A stretch of 46,534 nt of DNA. Source: Dongia_A sp964542425. Lineage in GTDB: Bacteria > Pseudomonadota > Alphaproteobacteria > Dongiales > Dongiaceae. Shown piece after piece: positions 9,920-18,407 of this stretch (positions are counted from its first letter, which is position 1; each line of letters opens with the position of its first letter). The notes under the pieces are model-generated. The model was not told the DNA's origin. It did no database searches and worked only from the letters and a program-made list of their open reading frames with translations. Made by a program: the position numbers and the translations under genes. Location: NCBI GenBank assembly GCA_964542425.1, contig CAZIUB010000056.1, positions 1-46,534 of the forward strand, given 5' to 3'.

Positions 9920-10903
9920 TCACCCCGTCGCGGACAGCGGGAAATGGCAGCGGTGGTTGTGCTGGGCCGTCAGTTGGCGCGAAGCCGGCACCTCCGCGCG
10001 GCAGCGATCCCGCGCGAAACGGCAGCGGGTGTTGAATTCGCAACCCGGCGGCCGGCTCAGGAGCGAGGGCACCTCGCCCAGGAGCGGCGCCTCGGCGCGG
10101 CGCTTGGCGGGGTCGGGGATGGGCTGGGCGGCGATCAGCCCGGCGGTATAGGGGTGGGCGGGTGATTTGAAGATCGAGGCCGTCGGCCCCTGTTCCACGA
10201 AACGGCCCATGTACATGATCGCGGTCACGTCGCTGACATGGCGCACGACCGCAAGATTGTGGGTGATGATGAGATAGGTGAGACCGAGCTCGCGCTGCAA
10301 GCGGTGCAGGAGATTCAAGATCTCGCCCTGGACCGAGACGTCGAGGCCGGCCGTGGGCTCGTCGGAAATGATGAGGCGAGGATTGAGTGCCACCGCGCGC
10401 GCCACACCGACGCGCCGCGCCTGCCCGCCCGATAGTTGATGCGGGTAGCGCCCGGCGAAATCCTTGGACAGGCCGACCAGCGCCAGGAGCCGCGTGGCCT
10501 CCGCATCTAGGTCCCGCTCCTTCATGCCATGCACGACAAAGGGTTCGGTCACCAGCGCGCGCACCGTTCGGCGCGGCGAGAGCGAGGAGACCGGGTCCTG
10601 GAACATCATCGCCGCCTGCCGGCGATAGGCCTTCAGGGTGTCGCCATCTCCTTTTAGCGGTTCCCTGCCCTCGAAATGGACGCTTCCGCCCGCGATCGGC
10701 GTCAGGCCAAGGATCGCGCGCCCCAGGGTGGATTTGCCCGAGCCGCTTTCACCCACAAGCGCCAGCGTGGTGCCCTGCTTCAGCGTAAACGATACGTCCA
10801 GCACCGCATCGAGAAACCGATTGGCCTGGCGCAGGATCATGGCCTTGGCCGGCCCCATGATCGGATAGCGCACATGCAGGTTGCTGATCTCGAGCAGGGT
10901 CAT
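9920..10903 (-). CDS. ABC transporter ATP-binding protein, DppF/OppF-like
   Basis: This 327-residue ATPase is the last gene of the second peptide-type ABC operon. Walker A is GESGSGKST, the Q-loop is MMFQDPVSSLSP, the signature is HQLSGGQARR, Walker B is LIISDEPTAGLD and the switch His is in ITHNLAVV. The C-terminus has the oligopeptide-transporter Cys-rich module (GCEFNTRCRFARDRC) seen in DppD/DppF proteins, which can bind an iron-sulfur cluster. Its ATG overlaps the stop of the preceding ATPase as ATGA. The signature reads QARR rather than the more usual QRQR. Confidence 0.94.
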   Translation of the reverse strand: MTLLEISNLHVRYPIMGPAKAMILRQANRFLDAVLDVSFTLKQGTTLALVGESGSGKSTLGRAILGLTPIAGGSVHFEGREPLKGDGDTLKAYRRQAAMMFQDPVSSLSPRRTVRALVTEPFVVHGMKERDLDAEATRLLALVGLSKDFAGRYPHQLSGGQARRVGVARAVALNPRLIISDEPTAGLDVSVQGEILNLLHRLQRELGLTYLIITHNLAVVRHVSDVTAIMYMGRFVEQGPTASIFKSPAHPYTAGLIAAQPIPDPAKRRAEAPLLGEVPSLLSRPPGCEFNTRCRFARDRCRAEVPASRQLTAQHNHRCHFPLSATG

Positions 10904-11910
10904 GGCCCCGCGGCGTCCCCGGCCAGGAAGCAGCGCGCGGCATGGCCGCGCTCGCGCTCGATTTCCGCCGGCCGCTCGCGGTGGCAGCGATCGAAGGCCA
11001 GCGGGCAGCGGGGGGCGAACACGCAGCCCGGCGGAATTGCGATCAAGTTAGGAACGTCGCCGGGAATGGTCGGCAATTCGCGGCGCTCCTCGAGGATACG
11101 CGCCGGATCGCATTCGAGGAGGGCCCGCGTATAGGGGTGGAGAGGCGCGTGGAAGATATCGGCGACGGCGCCTCTCTCCACCACCTCGCCGGCATAGAGC
11201 ACGACCACATAATCGCAGATCTCCGCGACCGCGCCCAGATTGTGCGAAATGAACAGGATCGAGGAGCCGACCTCGCGGCTGAGGCGCCTCAAGAGATGCA
11301 GGATCTGCGATTCCAGGGTCACGTCGAGGGCGGTCGTGGGCTCATCGGCGATCAGTAAGGCGGGGCGCTGCAACAGCCCCATGGCGATGGCGATCCGCTG
11401 GCGCATGCCGCCGGAAAACTGGTGTGGGAATCGGTCAAGCTGGCGCTCGGGATCGGGCATGTTGACCTTGCGCAGCATGTCGGACGCCAGGCGGCGCTTG
11501 TGGGCATTCGAACTGACCCGGTCGCGAAACAGGATGTCGGTCATGTGCTGTCCGACCGATCGCACCGGGTTGAGCGAGGTCATCGGGTCCTGGAACACCA
11601 TGGCGATGCCGGGGCCGCGCAAATCGCGCATTTCCTCAGGCGACAGTTTCAGGAGGTCGCGCCCGCCGAAATCGGCGGCACCGCCGGCAATTTCCGCGTT
11701 TCCGGCCAGGAGCCCCATGATGGCGAGGCCGAGCGTCGACTTGCCCGAACCGCTTTCGCCGACCACGCCCACTATCGACCCGCTCGGCACCGACACGCAA
11801 ACCTCGCGCAGCGCCCGCACCCATCCGTCCTTGGTCTGAAAGTTGACGGCGAGATCGCGAATCTCGACGACGTTCGAGGTGACGTTGGAGACGGGTGCGT
11901 CCACGGTCAC
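10900..11910 (-). CDS. ABC transporter ATP-binding protein, DppD/OppD-like
   Basis: This is the first of two ATPases in the operon, about 336 residues. I place the start at the GTG at 11910, whose last bases form the TGA stop of the permease gene (GTGA overlap). Starting further upstream at 12066 would give 52 basic, non-conserved residues inside the permease gene. Motifs: Walker A GESGSGKST, Q-loop MVFQDPMTSLNP, signature FSGGMRQR, Walker B LLIADEPTTALD, and the switch His in ISHNLGAV. A C-terminal GCVFAPRCPLAFDRC cysteine module is present. It would form a heterodimer with the DppF-like ATPase. Confidence 0.92.
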   Translation of the reverse strand: MTVDAPVSNVTSNVVEIRDLAVNFQTKDGWVRALREVCVSVPSGSIVGVVGESGSGKSTLGLAIMGLLAGNAEIAGGAADFGGRDLLKLSPEEMRDLRGPGIAMVFQDPMTSLNPVRSVGQHMTDILFRDRVSSNAHKRRLASDMLRKVNMPDPERQLDRFPHQFSGGMRQRIAIAMGLLQRPALLIADEPTTALDVTLESQILHLLRRLSREVGSSILFISHNLGAVAEICDYVVVLYAGEVVERGAVADIFHAPLHPYTRALLECDPARILEERRELPTIPGDVPNLIAIPPGCVFAPRCPLAFDRCHRERPAEIERERGHAARCFLAGDAAGP

Positions 11911-12794
11911 ACGATCCGCCGCAGCTTGGGATCGAGCATGTCGCGCAAGGCCTCGCCCAGGAAGGTAAAGCCAAGCGTGGTGATGATGAGGGGAATGCCG
12001 CCTGCGATGACGATCCAGGGCGCTTCCCGTATCAGCACGAAACCTTCCTGGAGGATCCGCCCCCAACTTGGCGCCGGCGGGGGAATGCCCATGCCAAGAT
12101 AGGTGAGGCCGGCCTCGAGCGCGATCACGGAGGGAATATCCATGCTGGCCACGATGAACAGCGGGCCAATCACATTGGGCAGGATATGGATGCCGATGAT
12201 CCGTGCGGGCCCCGCGCCCAGCGAGCGAACGGCCAGCACGTATTCTGAATTCTTGAGCGACAGGGTCGCCGTGCGCGTGAGCCGGGCATAGGCCGGCGTC
12301 TGGACGATGATGATCACGAACATGAGGGTCGCGATCGAGGGGCCAAGCAGCGTCACCACGGTCAAGCCGAGCATCACGGTCGGAAAGGAATAGATGGAAT
12401 CGAACATCAGCAGCAACGTGTTGTCGAGCCAGCGCGGCCCGTAGCCCGCGATCAGGCCGAGCGAAACACCCAGCGTGAGCGCGATGGCGATCGTCGAAAC
12501 CCCGATGGTGAGCGCGATCCGGCTGCCGGCAATCACGCGGCTCAAGACATCCCGGCCAAGATTGTCGGTTCCCAGGAGATGCACGAAGGAAGGCGACTGA
12601 AAACGATCGGGCACGATGATCTTGAAGGCATCATAGGGCGTGATCCAGGGTGCCAGCAGCCCGCATAGGACAACTGCGGCGACCAGCGCCAGGCCAAGCA
12701 TGCCCATGGGATCATGGCGGATTCGGCGCAACAGCGTCTGGAAGGCGCCAGCGCGCGGAATGGCGATTGCGATGTCAGAGGTTGGAACGGACAC
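11907..12794 (-). CDS. ABC transporter permease, DppC/OppC family
   Basis: This permease has an N-terminal cytoplasmic tail, a first span near MLGLALVAAVVLCGLLAPW, and the family motif HLLGTDNLGRDVLSR. The EAA loop is YVLAVRSLGAGPARIIGIH, and the C-terminus is LRDMLDPKLRRIV. The start is uncertain. The frame is open to a TTG at 12827 inside the DppB-like gene, and I prefer the GTG at 12794 (295 residues, about 20 nt overlap with the upstream gene). Neither has a strong ribosome-binding site. It is translationally coupled on both sides. Confidence 0.88.
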   Translation of the reverse strand: MSVPTSDIAIAIPRAGAFQTLLRRIRHDPMGMLGLALVAAVVLCGLLAPWITPYDAFKIIVPDRFQSPSFVHLLGTDNLGRDVLSRVIAGSRIALTIGVSTIAIALTLGVSLGLIAGYGPRWLDNTLLLMFDSIYSFPTVMLGLTVVTLLGPSIATLMFVIIIVQTPAYARLTRTATLSLKNSEYVLAVRSLGAGPARIIGIHILPNVIGPLFIVASMDIPSVIALEAGLTYLGMGIPPPAPSWGRILQEGFVLIREAPWIVIAGGIPLIITTLGFTFLGEALRDMLDPKLRRIV

Positions 12795-13719
12795 GGGGAT
12801 CCAGCCAGGCAACGATGAGGTCGGCAATCGGCATGGTGAGCGCGAACATGGCGACGGTGGTCAAGACACCGCCCTGGACCACCGGGAAATTCCGCACATT
12901 GGCGGCGTCAACGACCAGCTTGCCGATGCCAGGGCGCGCGAACACCACCTCCACGAAGACCGCGCTCGACAACAGCCCGCCAATGGCCACGCCCAGCAAG
13001 GTGATGATCGGCAGGATGGCGATGCGCAGCGCGTATGAGCGCACGATGCGCCATTCGGGCAGCCCAAAGGCGCGCGCCGTGCGGATGTGATTCTCGCCCA
13101 TCACCTCCAGCATCGAGGCGCGCACGATGCGCGACAAATACCCGACCCAGCCAAGGCCGATGGCGAAACCTGGCAGCACCAGATGCCACAACTGGTCCGC
13201 GACATCGCCCGGTTCGCCTTTTCCGATCACCGGGAACCAGTCGAACGTGATCGCGAACAGCAGGATGGCGTAGATCGCGACCACGAAGGACGGGATCGAG
13301 ATGGTACCCACCGATATGACGCCGGTGAACTTGTCGATGAAGGAATTGCGCCGGATCGCCGAGAGGCAGCCCAGTGGAATCCCCACCATTGCCGCCCAGC
13401 CGAGGCCGCATCCGATCAGGATCAGGGTCTCGGGCAGGCTTTCCATGACGATGGTGCCGACCGGGCGCCTGGTCCACATGTCGGTGCCGAGATTGCCTTG
13501 CACCACCCGAGAAAGGAAATTGAAAAGCTGCTGATGGAGCGGGTCGTTGAGGCCGAGTTCCTCGGTGATCCGGGCGCGCGTTTCGGCCGATGCGCGCCCG
13601 CCCACCATGATGCTCACCGGGTCGCCGGGGATCATCTTCAGTGCCGAGAACAGCATGACCATCGAGGTCACTAGAATGAGGAGCGCCAGGCCGATCCGCT
13701 GCAAGGCATAGATCAACAT
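12775..13719 (-). CDS. ABC transporter permease, DppB/OppB family
   Basis: This 314-residue permease has the family N-terminus (MLIYALQRIGLALLIL), the MIPGDPVSIMVGGRAS motif after the first span, and the EAA loop HIRTARAFGLPEWRIVRSY. The C-terminus is LDPRVRSNL. It is the second gene of the operon, about 105 nt after the binding-protein gene, and its 3' end overlaps the DppC-like start. Pairing with a DppC-like subunit and two ATPases makes a complete importer. Confidence 0.94.
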   Translation of the reverse strand: MLIYALQRIGLALLILVTSMVMLFSALKMIPGDPVSIMVGGRASAETRARITEELGLNDPLHQQLFNFLSRVVQGNLGTDMWTRRPVGTIVMESLPETLILIGCGLGWAAMVGIPLGCLSAIRRNSFIDKFTGVISVGTISIPSFVVAIYAILLFAITFDWFPVIGKGEPGDVADQLWHLVLPGFAIGLGWVGYLSRIVRASMLEVMGENHIRTARAFGLPEWRIVRSYALRIAILPIITLLGVAIGGLLSSAVFVEVVFARPGIGKLVVDAANVRNFPVVQGGVLTTVAMFALTMPIADLIVAWLDPRVRSNL

Positions 13720-13824
13720 GGCGTCAAGAACCTTCGCGCGCGATCAGATCGCGGCGGCGTCTATTCCCCAAGAACATTCGCGCGAAAAAGTCGGCGGGTC
13801 GGACATGCCGGCCCGCCATGCCTG

Positions 13825-15384
13825 TCATGCGCGGCGGAATCGTTCGACCATTACCTCGCCGCCCGGATCGAAATCGGGGACGACATCGCTGTTGTGGACA
13901 TAGAACAGCGGGTCATGGGTGATCCAGAAATAGGCGCCGGTATCCTCCATGATCTCCTGCATCCGGACATAGATCGCGGCGCGCTTGACTGGATCCGGTT
14001 CGCCCAGGCCCTTGGTCCAAAGCTCCTCGTATTCGGGGTCCGACCAGCGTTCCCAATTCCAGATGCCGACTTGGCTCTTGACGAACCATTGGATGCCATC
14101 GGCGGGGTCGGGCGAGGTGCGGTAGCGCATGGTCCAGAGCTGCAGCGATTTCCAAGCATCGCCCTTCTCTTCCAGACCCAAATCCCAGAACGGACCCGAA
14201 TCGACCGGGATGATTTCGACCTTGATCCCGACATCGGCCAAGTTCGATTGAATGATTTGGGCGGTTGCGATGCGGAAACCCTCGTTCAGGACCTTGAGCT
14301 CCAGCGACAGATCGCTCACCCCGGCCTCGGCGAGCAAGGCCTTGGCCTCTTCCGGATTGTACGAATACTTGGATTCCTTGCGCTGACCCAAGACGCCGAT
14401 GGGTGTCACGCCATAGGACCGGGGCGCGGCCCCGCCATAAGCCCCGGCCAGGATCGCTTCCGAATCGATCGCGCGCTGGATGGCCTTGCGCACGCGGATG
14501 TCCTTCAACTTCTCGTGCTCGGTGTTCATGCCCATCCAAGTATAGAATGGCCCCGCCCGCTCATTGATGGTGGTGTTGGCAGGCGGCGAGGACTTATAGC
14601 GGACCGCCGTTTCCGCCGTGACCTGGGTGATCATTACTTCGCCCGCCTCGTAGGCGAGTGCCGCCGTCCCGATATCCTCGATGTTGATGAACTGCACTTC
14701 GTCGAAATAGGGCTTGGCGCCCTTATAGTCAGGATTGGCCTTGAGGATGATCCGCTGCTTGGGCAGCCATTCGGTCATCGTATAGGGGCCAAGCTGGCCC
14801 GGAAGTTCGGTGGTGAAGCGCTGGTCCGGCAATTTCTCGACCACGGATTTCGGAACGATGCCGCCCGATTCGGAGGCGATGCCCATGAGGAAGGTGTTGG
14901 AGAACGGCGATTTCAGCACGATCACGCCGTTGTACTTATCGATGATATCCACCCGGTCGAGGGTCGGCCAGCGAGATGCCCAATCGGATACCAGCATCCG
15001 TTCGAAAGAGTACTTGACGTCCTCGGTGGTCAACTCGCCGATGTCGCCGTTCCACATCATGCCCGGCTTCAGGGTGAAGGGAATGTGGGTATCGTCGGCC
15101 CAATCGATCTTCTCGACGAAATCCGCCGGCTTCCAGCCCCAGACGTCATCGGTGCCCACGATCGGCTCGGCCAGCTTGGGCAGGCAGGCGAACACGATGC
15201 TCGATTCGGTGCCCCCGATCATGTAGCCGGGATCGAGAACCTTGATGTCGGCTTCCATGCGTGACTTGAGTACGCCCCCCTCGGCGCCCAAGACCTGATC
15301 GGGCCTGAGCCCGAGGGCCGTGATCGCCGACAAAGCCGCGGCATTGCGCAGCAACGCGCGGCGGCTCTGCGTGAGTTTGATCAT
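13825..15384 (-). CDS. ABC transporter substrate-binding protein (SBP_bac_5) with Tat-like signal
   Basis: This family 5 solute-binding protein is about 519 residues long. The ATG at 15384 (MIKLTQSRRALLRNA) has GGGAGG at ideal spacing, whereas the frame runs back to 15477 without one. The N-terminus carries a twin-arginine motif (SRRALLR) followed by a hydrophobic stretch, so export by Tat rather than Sec is likely. The middle has family features such as PYTMTEWLPKQRIILKANPDYK and a repeated aromatic-rich pattern. It heads the second ABC operon. Many relatives bind peptides or opines; the ligand is unknown. Confidence 0.92.
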   Translation of the reverse strand: MIKLTQSRRALLRNAAALSAITALGLRPDQVLGAEGGVLKSRMEADIKVLDPGYMIGGTESSIVFACLPKLAEPIVGTDDVWGWKPADFVEKIDWADDTHIPFTLKPGMMWNGDIGELTTEDVKYSFERMLVSDWASRWPTLDRVDIIDKYNGVIVLKSPFSNTFLMGIASESGGIVPKSVVEKLPDQRFTTELPGQLGPYTMTEWLPKQRIILKANPDYKGAKPYFDEVQFINIEDIGTAALAYEAGEVMITQVTAETAVRYKSSPPANTTINERAGPFYTWMGMNTEHEKLKDIRVRKAIQRAIDSEAILAGAYGGAAPRSYGVTPIGVLGQRKESKYSYNPEEAKALLAEAGVSDLSLELKVLNEGFRIATAQIIQSNLADVGIKVEIIPVDSGPFWDLGLEEKGDAWKSLQLWTMRYRTSPDPADGIQWFVKSQVGIWNWERWSDPEYEELWTKGLGEPDPVKRAAIYVRMQEIMEDTGAYFWITHDPLFYVHNSDVVPDFDPGGEVMVERFRRA

Positions 15385-15949
15385 CTGATCCTCCCAATGA
15401 GTTTGCCGTTGGCCCGCGCGCCGTTCCGGCTCACCCGGCTTTCTTGCGCGCGGTCGACGCTTTTTGGCGACGCGCAAGATTGGCCCGGCATTCGTCGCCC
15501 TGTCAAATGGATCGAGGCAAATGGATCGGAGAGCCCGGCCTGAACGGTTGTTCGGCGGGAAGACTGCCAGAAATCACCGCGCCGGACCAGGCGACGAAAC
15601 GCAAGCCGAAGCCGAGCGTATCCTTCCGATTGGTCTGGGGCGCGGCCCGCCTCTTGCACCGGCAATTGGTGATGGCGGTCACGCGCGGGGTATATTCTGG
15701 GGTGATTCCCGATTTCCTCACCCCCGGATATATAGGTTCGCCTCGCTTGGAGGGTTCTCTTTAACTGTTATTTGAACATAACGCGCGAGAATGAAAGGCA
15801 TGGAACGGAAATTAACCAACGCCCAACGACGCTGCTCCCTCTCGGCAGGTCACAATCGCGGACGTCGGATCAGCTCGCGCCCGGCTGAATTGCCCTGCGC
15901 GGGACAGATTTCAGGGAGGCCCAGTAACCCAAATCCCAGGAGTCTCACC
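15385..15949. other. Divergent intergenic region, no gene seen
   Basis: About 565 bases separate the minus-strand binding-protein gene from a plus-strand secreted-protein gene. I find no supported coding sequence; the frames here lack family features. A short palindrome (GTTAT-N6-ATAAC, 15767-15782) lies about 170 nt upstream of the plus-strand gene and could be an operator, but a 5-bp arm is weak evidence. Promoters for both flanking genes should lie here. Confidence 0.45.
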
Positions 15950-16522
15950 ATGAAACGCCTTCTCGCTACCTTTCTGATCGCTCTTTGCCCCATTGTCTCG
16001 GCCAGCGCCGACCCCCCGGTCGCCGCACGGCCCGCCCAAGAAGCCCCAGTTCCGGCCGCGGCCGACATTCTCGGATATGCGACGGAGAAATGGGGCTCGC
16101 CCATTTTTGAAATGGCCCACCCCGTGCTGATGATCCCGCCGCACCCGCTTCCGATCGGCTTGGCCGAGGCCAAGCTCTCCGACAAGGGCATCTACACCTC
16201 CTCGGCCAAGTTTGCTTGGCTTCTGGTGTCGAACGGAGATGGCATGCTGTCCTCGGTCGTGACGTTCCTCAACGATCGCAATTACGACGAGGCCTATCGC
16301 GCCGTCATCGCCAAGCTTGGGCGCGGCACGATGGGTTCACTCAGCGTCACGGCGGCGGCCCAGGGGCGCTGCATGTTCTGGCGCGCGGAGGGTCATTCGA
16401 TCACCATGCACTTCACGGCAAGCGCTGGGACCGTGCTGATCGTGACCCCGGACGAAGTGGTCGCCTGCGCTGCCGGCGTGCCCAAGACTGCTGAGAAGAC
16501 CGCGATCGAGCAAGGCGTCTAG
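15950..16522 (+). CDS. Hypothetical secreted protein
   Basis: This 190-residue protein belongs to no family I recognise. The start at 15950 (MKRLLATFLIALC) is preceded by CAGGAG at suitable spacing and gives a clean Sec signal peptide with likely cleavage after SASA. The longer open frame from 15791 would bury that signal. The mature part begins with a Pro/Ala-rich linker (PPVAARPAQEAPVPAA), then a compact domain of about 130 residues with single Cys residues in GRCMFW and VVACAAG that could form a disulfide. It is probably periplasmic or surface-exposed. No operon partners: the next gene starts 280 nt later, beyond repeats. Confidence 0.72.
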   Translation: MKRLLATFLIALCPIVSASADPPVAARPAQEAPVPAAADILGYATEKWGSPIFEMAHPVLMIPPHPLPIGLAEAKLSDKGIYTSSAKFAWLLVSNGDGMLSSVVTFLNDRNYDEAYRAVIAKLGRGTMGSLSVTAAAQGRCMFWRAEGHSITMHFTASAGTVLIVTPDEVVACAAGVPKTAEKTAIEQGV

Positions 16523-16683
16523 AACACTCAACTTTTTCCGCTCCGCCCGCGTCAAGGCGGCGACGGAGCCACGCCGAATGCACCGCCTTACTCCCACTAG
16601 GGACTTGGTGCTATTGTCCAGCGATCCTTGAGATTGGGAGGCTGGGATGTCGGCGAGATCTTCTGGGGGTTTCCTGAATCTAG

Positions 16684-16733
16684 TGTTGTGGTTCCAACAT
16701 TTGATTCCCAATCATCGTGTTGGAACCACAACA
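16684..16733. repeat. Inverted-repeat pair identical to the IS30-family element end at the window's right edge
   Basis: TGTTGTGGTTCCAACA at 16684-16699 is mirrored by its reverse complement at 16718-16733, with 18 bp between. The left arm plus the next 12 bases (to about 16711) match base for base the end of the IS30-family element at 46352-46379. The locus is therefore probably a remnant: two element ends almost abutting, with the transposase lost. It could also be a minimal non-autonomous derivative. Confidence 0.7.
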
Positions 16734-16750
16734 CATGCCATTGAATTTGC

Positions 16751-16801
16751 TAGTGTTCCGGGCCGACATGCCGGGAGCGGAATGTCAGTTACGGAACACT
16801 A
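16751..16801. repeat. 51-bp palindromic intergenic repeat (ends TAGTGTTCCG / CGGAACACTA)
   Basis: Perfect 10-bp terminal inverted repeats bound a 51-bp unit with partly palindromic interior (GACAT...ATGTC), so it can form a hairpin. A near-identical copy lies in inverted orientation at 46281-46333. A related 75-bp element with ends TAGTGTCC/GGACACTA lies at 44979-45053. Its last base directly precedes the GTG that opens the next reading frame. Confidence 0.75.
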
Positions 16802-17734
16802 GTGTTGTTGGCCGCATTGGCCCTTGTCGCGGTCGCGCCATCGCGCGAGGCGCGGGCCGAAACCAACGTGCTTTTCATCGTGGACGTGTCCGGCTCCATG
16901 AAAAAGAAGCTGGACACCGGGGAAAGCCGCATGGATGCGGCCAAGAAGGGCATGACCGACGCCCTTGCCGCCATGCCGCCGGAAGCGCGGTTTGGCCTGC
17001 TGCTCTATGGCCACCGCAAGGCCAAGGATTGCACCGACATCGAACTGGTGTCCCCGATCGGGGCCGACGACGCCCCCAAGATCGCCCTGCGCATCGCCGG
17101 CTTGAAGGCCAAGGGCGCGCGCGCCGTCGACGCCTTCGAAAAAATGACGGCGGCGCGCGAAGGGTTCAAGAAGGCGGTTCAAGAAGGCCTGTTCCGGAAC
17201 TTCGCCGGCATCGCCAAGAAATCGTTCTGGGAAACGGTCAAGAATGTCGCCAAGCAGCCGCAGGTAGGCAAGCTCGCCCATTCGATGGGCCGGGATCTCG
17301 CCAAGATGGCGACAAAAAAGGCCCTGGCCGAGTGGCTCGAAGGCGTGCCGCTGGCCGATTTCCTGGTCGCCGAGTCGGAATCCAGAATCGCGTCCTGGTT
17401 GTTCCTGGCGGCGAGCACTGTCTATTGGGAATCCCGCGACCCCAATGTTTCGCGGGTGGAAGAACGACGCGAAGTCTTGCGTCAGTACGCTCCCAAGAAC
17501 AGCATGCGGATCGTCAAGAGCGAGGCCTTCTTCGAGGCCGCCGACACTCTGATCGTGGTGCGCGACAAGGACGGAAAGCCGCTGCCGGGAGTGGGCCACA
17601 AGGTCACCGTCAAACTGGGCGGCAAGATCGCGACGCGGGCCGATCAAGCCCAGCTTTCCTACCTGGTGACGGCCGATACCCTTACCCATGATGGCAAAGG
17701 CGGGGTCGCACTCGAGGTCGTGGTCGAAGAATGA
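16802..17734 (+). CDS. vWA-domain protein, exported, 5' end probably altered by repeat insertion
   Basis: The frame opens at a GTG abutting the palindromic repeat and encodes 310 residues. It begins with a hydrophobic signal-like segment (LLAALALVAVAP) with no preceding basic residues, then the MIDAS motif DVSGSM (about residues 27-32). A vWA-type stretch FGLLLYGHRKAKDCTDIELVSP follows. The usual later vWA segment (GKTPL-type) is not recognisable; after about residue 105 the protein becomes a Lys/Ala-rich region and an Ig-like tail (ADTLIVVRDKDGKPLPGVG). The missing basic n-region suggests the original start was lost. There is no clear ribosome-binding site. It may be expressed from the altered start or be decaying. 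Confidence 0.6.
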   Translation: MLLAALALVAVAPSREARAETNVLFIVDVSGSMKKKLDTGESRMDAAKKGMTDALAAMPPEARFGLLLYGHRKAKDCTDIELVSPIGADDAPKIALRIAGLKAKGARAVDAFEKMTAAREGFKKAVQEGLFRNFAGIAKKSFWETVKNVAKQPQVGKLAHSMGRDLAKMATKKALAEWLEGVPLADFLVAESESRIASWLFLAASTVYWESRDPNVSRVEERREVLRQYAPKNSMRIVKSEAFFEAADTLIVVRDKDGKPLPGVGHKVTVKLGGKIATRADQAQLSYLVTADTLTHDGKGGVALEVVVEE

Positions 17735-17750
17735 GGCTGGGGCCCGGCCG

Positions 17751-18179
17751 TCACGTGCCTTGCGCCGGTCCGGTGGCGGTCGCGAGCAGATAGGCGACGA
17801 TATCGGCGGTCTTGATGCTGGCCAGACGCGGCGATTGGCCGGCCATCGCCTGGCGCACCAGGATATCATCCTCGACATTGGTGGGTTTCACCTTGAACAA
17901 GCCATTCGTGCCCTTCAGCCGCGGATAGTAATTGGCGTCGATGGCCTTTTCCTTGACCGCGATTCGCGCCAGAACCGCCAGCTCATCATCGGTCACGCCG
18001 TCCAGCTTGCCGGAGAGCCGCCAATCGCTTTCCCGAGCATATTGCGCCGCATTCAGGGCCGCGATAGCGGAATCGGCGCCATCTTCCGCCAGGCCGATCT
18101 TGTAGACGTGCTTGCTCTGGCCCACGTCCGAGGCCCATTTCGCCAGCCCCTTGCTGAAAGCCACGTAGAGCGTCGCCAT
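17751..18179 (-). CDS. Conserved-looking hypothetical protein, possibly GIY-YIG/T5orf172-like N-terminus
   Basis: This 142-residue protein is convergent with the vWA gene (16 nt apart). The start at 18179 has AAGAGGAAA at good spacing. The N-terminus (LYVAFSKGL, then HVYKIGLAED about residues 24-33) has the spacing and hydrophobicity of a GIY-YIG/Mug113-type fold, with the later SAIAALNAA helix in the expected place. The resemblance is weak and I would not assign nuclease function. The rest is mixed helical with no Cys and no membrane span. Confidence 0.6.
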   Translation of the reverse strand: MATLYVAFSKGLAKWASDVGQSKHVYKIGLAEDGADSAIAALNAAQYARESDWRLSGKLDGVTDDELAVLARIAVKEKAIDANYYPRLKGTNGLFKVKPTNVEDDILVRQAMAGQSPRLASIKTADIVAYLLATATGPAQGT

Positions 18180-18192
18180 CGCGTTTCCTCTT

Positions 18193-18321
18193 GGTACCCG
18201 CCGTCGCGGGATCGGCCGATTCTAGCCAAGTGACCCGGAAGTCACACGCCGGCGGGTACCGTCATCTTGTAACATGCGGCCCGACTTTCGTGGAAGCACC
18301 GGCGCGTTGCATGTATCGCGC
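18193..18321. repeat. About 129-bp structured intergenic repeat, copy A
   Basis: The unit starts with GGTACCCGCCG (18193-18203), which pairs with CGGCGGGTACC (18250-18260). Inside is a smaller hairpin GTGAC/GTCAC (18230-18245). The second half (AACATG, CGTGG, AGCACCGG, GCAT blocks) recurs in the same order and spacing at 22369-22496. Equal length and shared blocks indicate a dispersed repeat or structured RNA family. Confidence 0.6.
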
Positions 18322-18407
18322 CCGATCCGAGAGTTGGCGCCGGCCCCGATCTTCGGGATTGCCCGCCGTGACTTGCCAAGGATCGACCCCGGCGTCAAGA
18401 TCGCGCC

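Noticed and set aside
10900..12066. Longer start for the DppD-like ATPase at 12066
   Set aside because: It would add 52 basic residues wholly inside the permease gene; the GTGA overlap start at 11910 gives the normal N-terminus.
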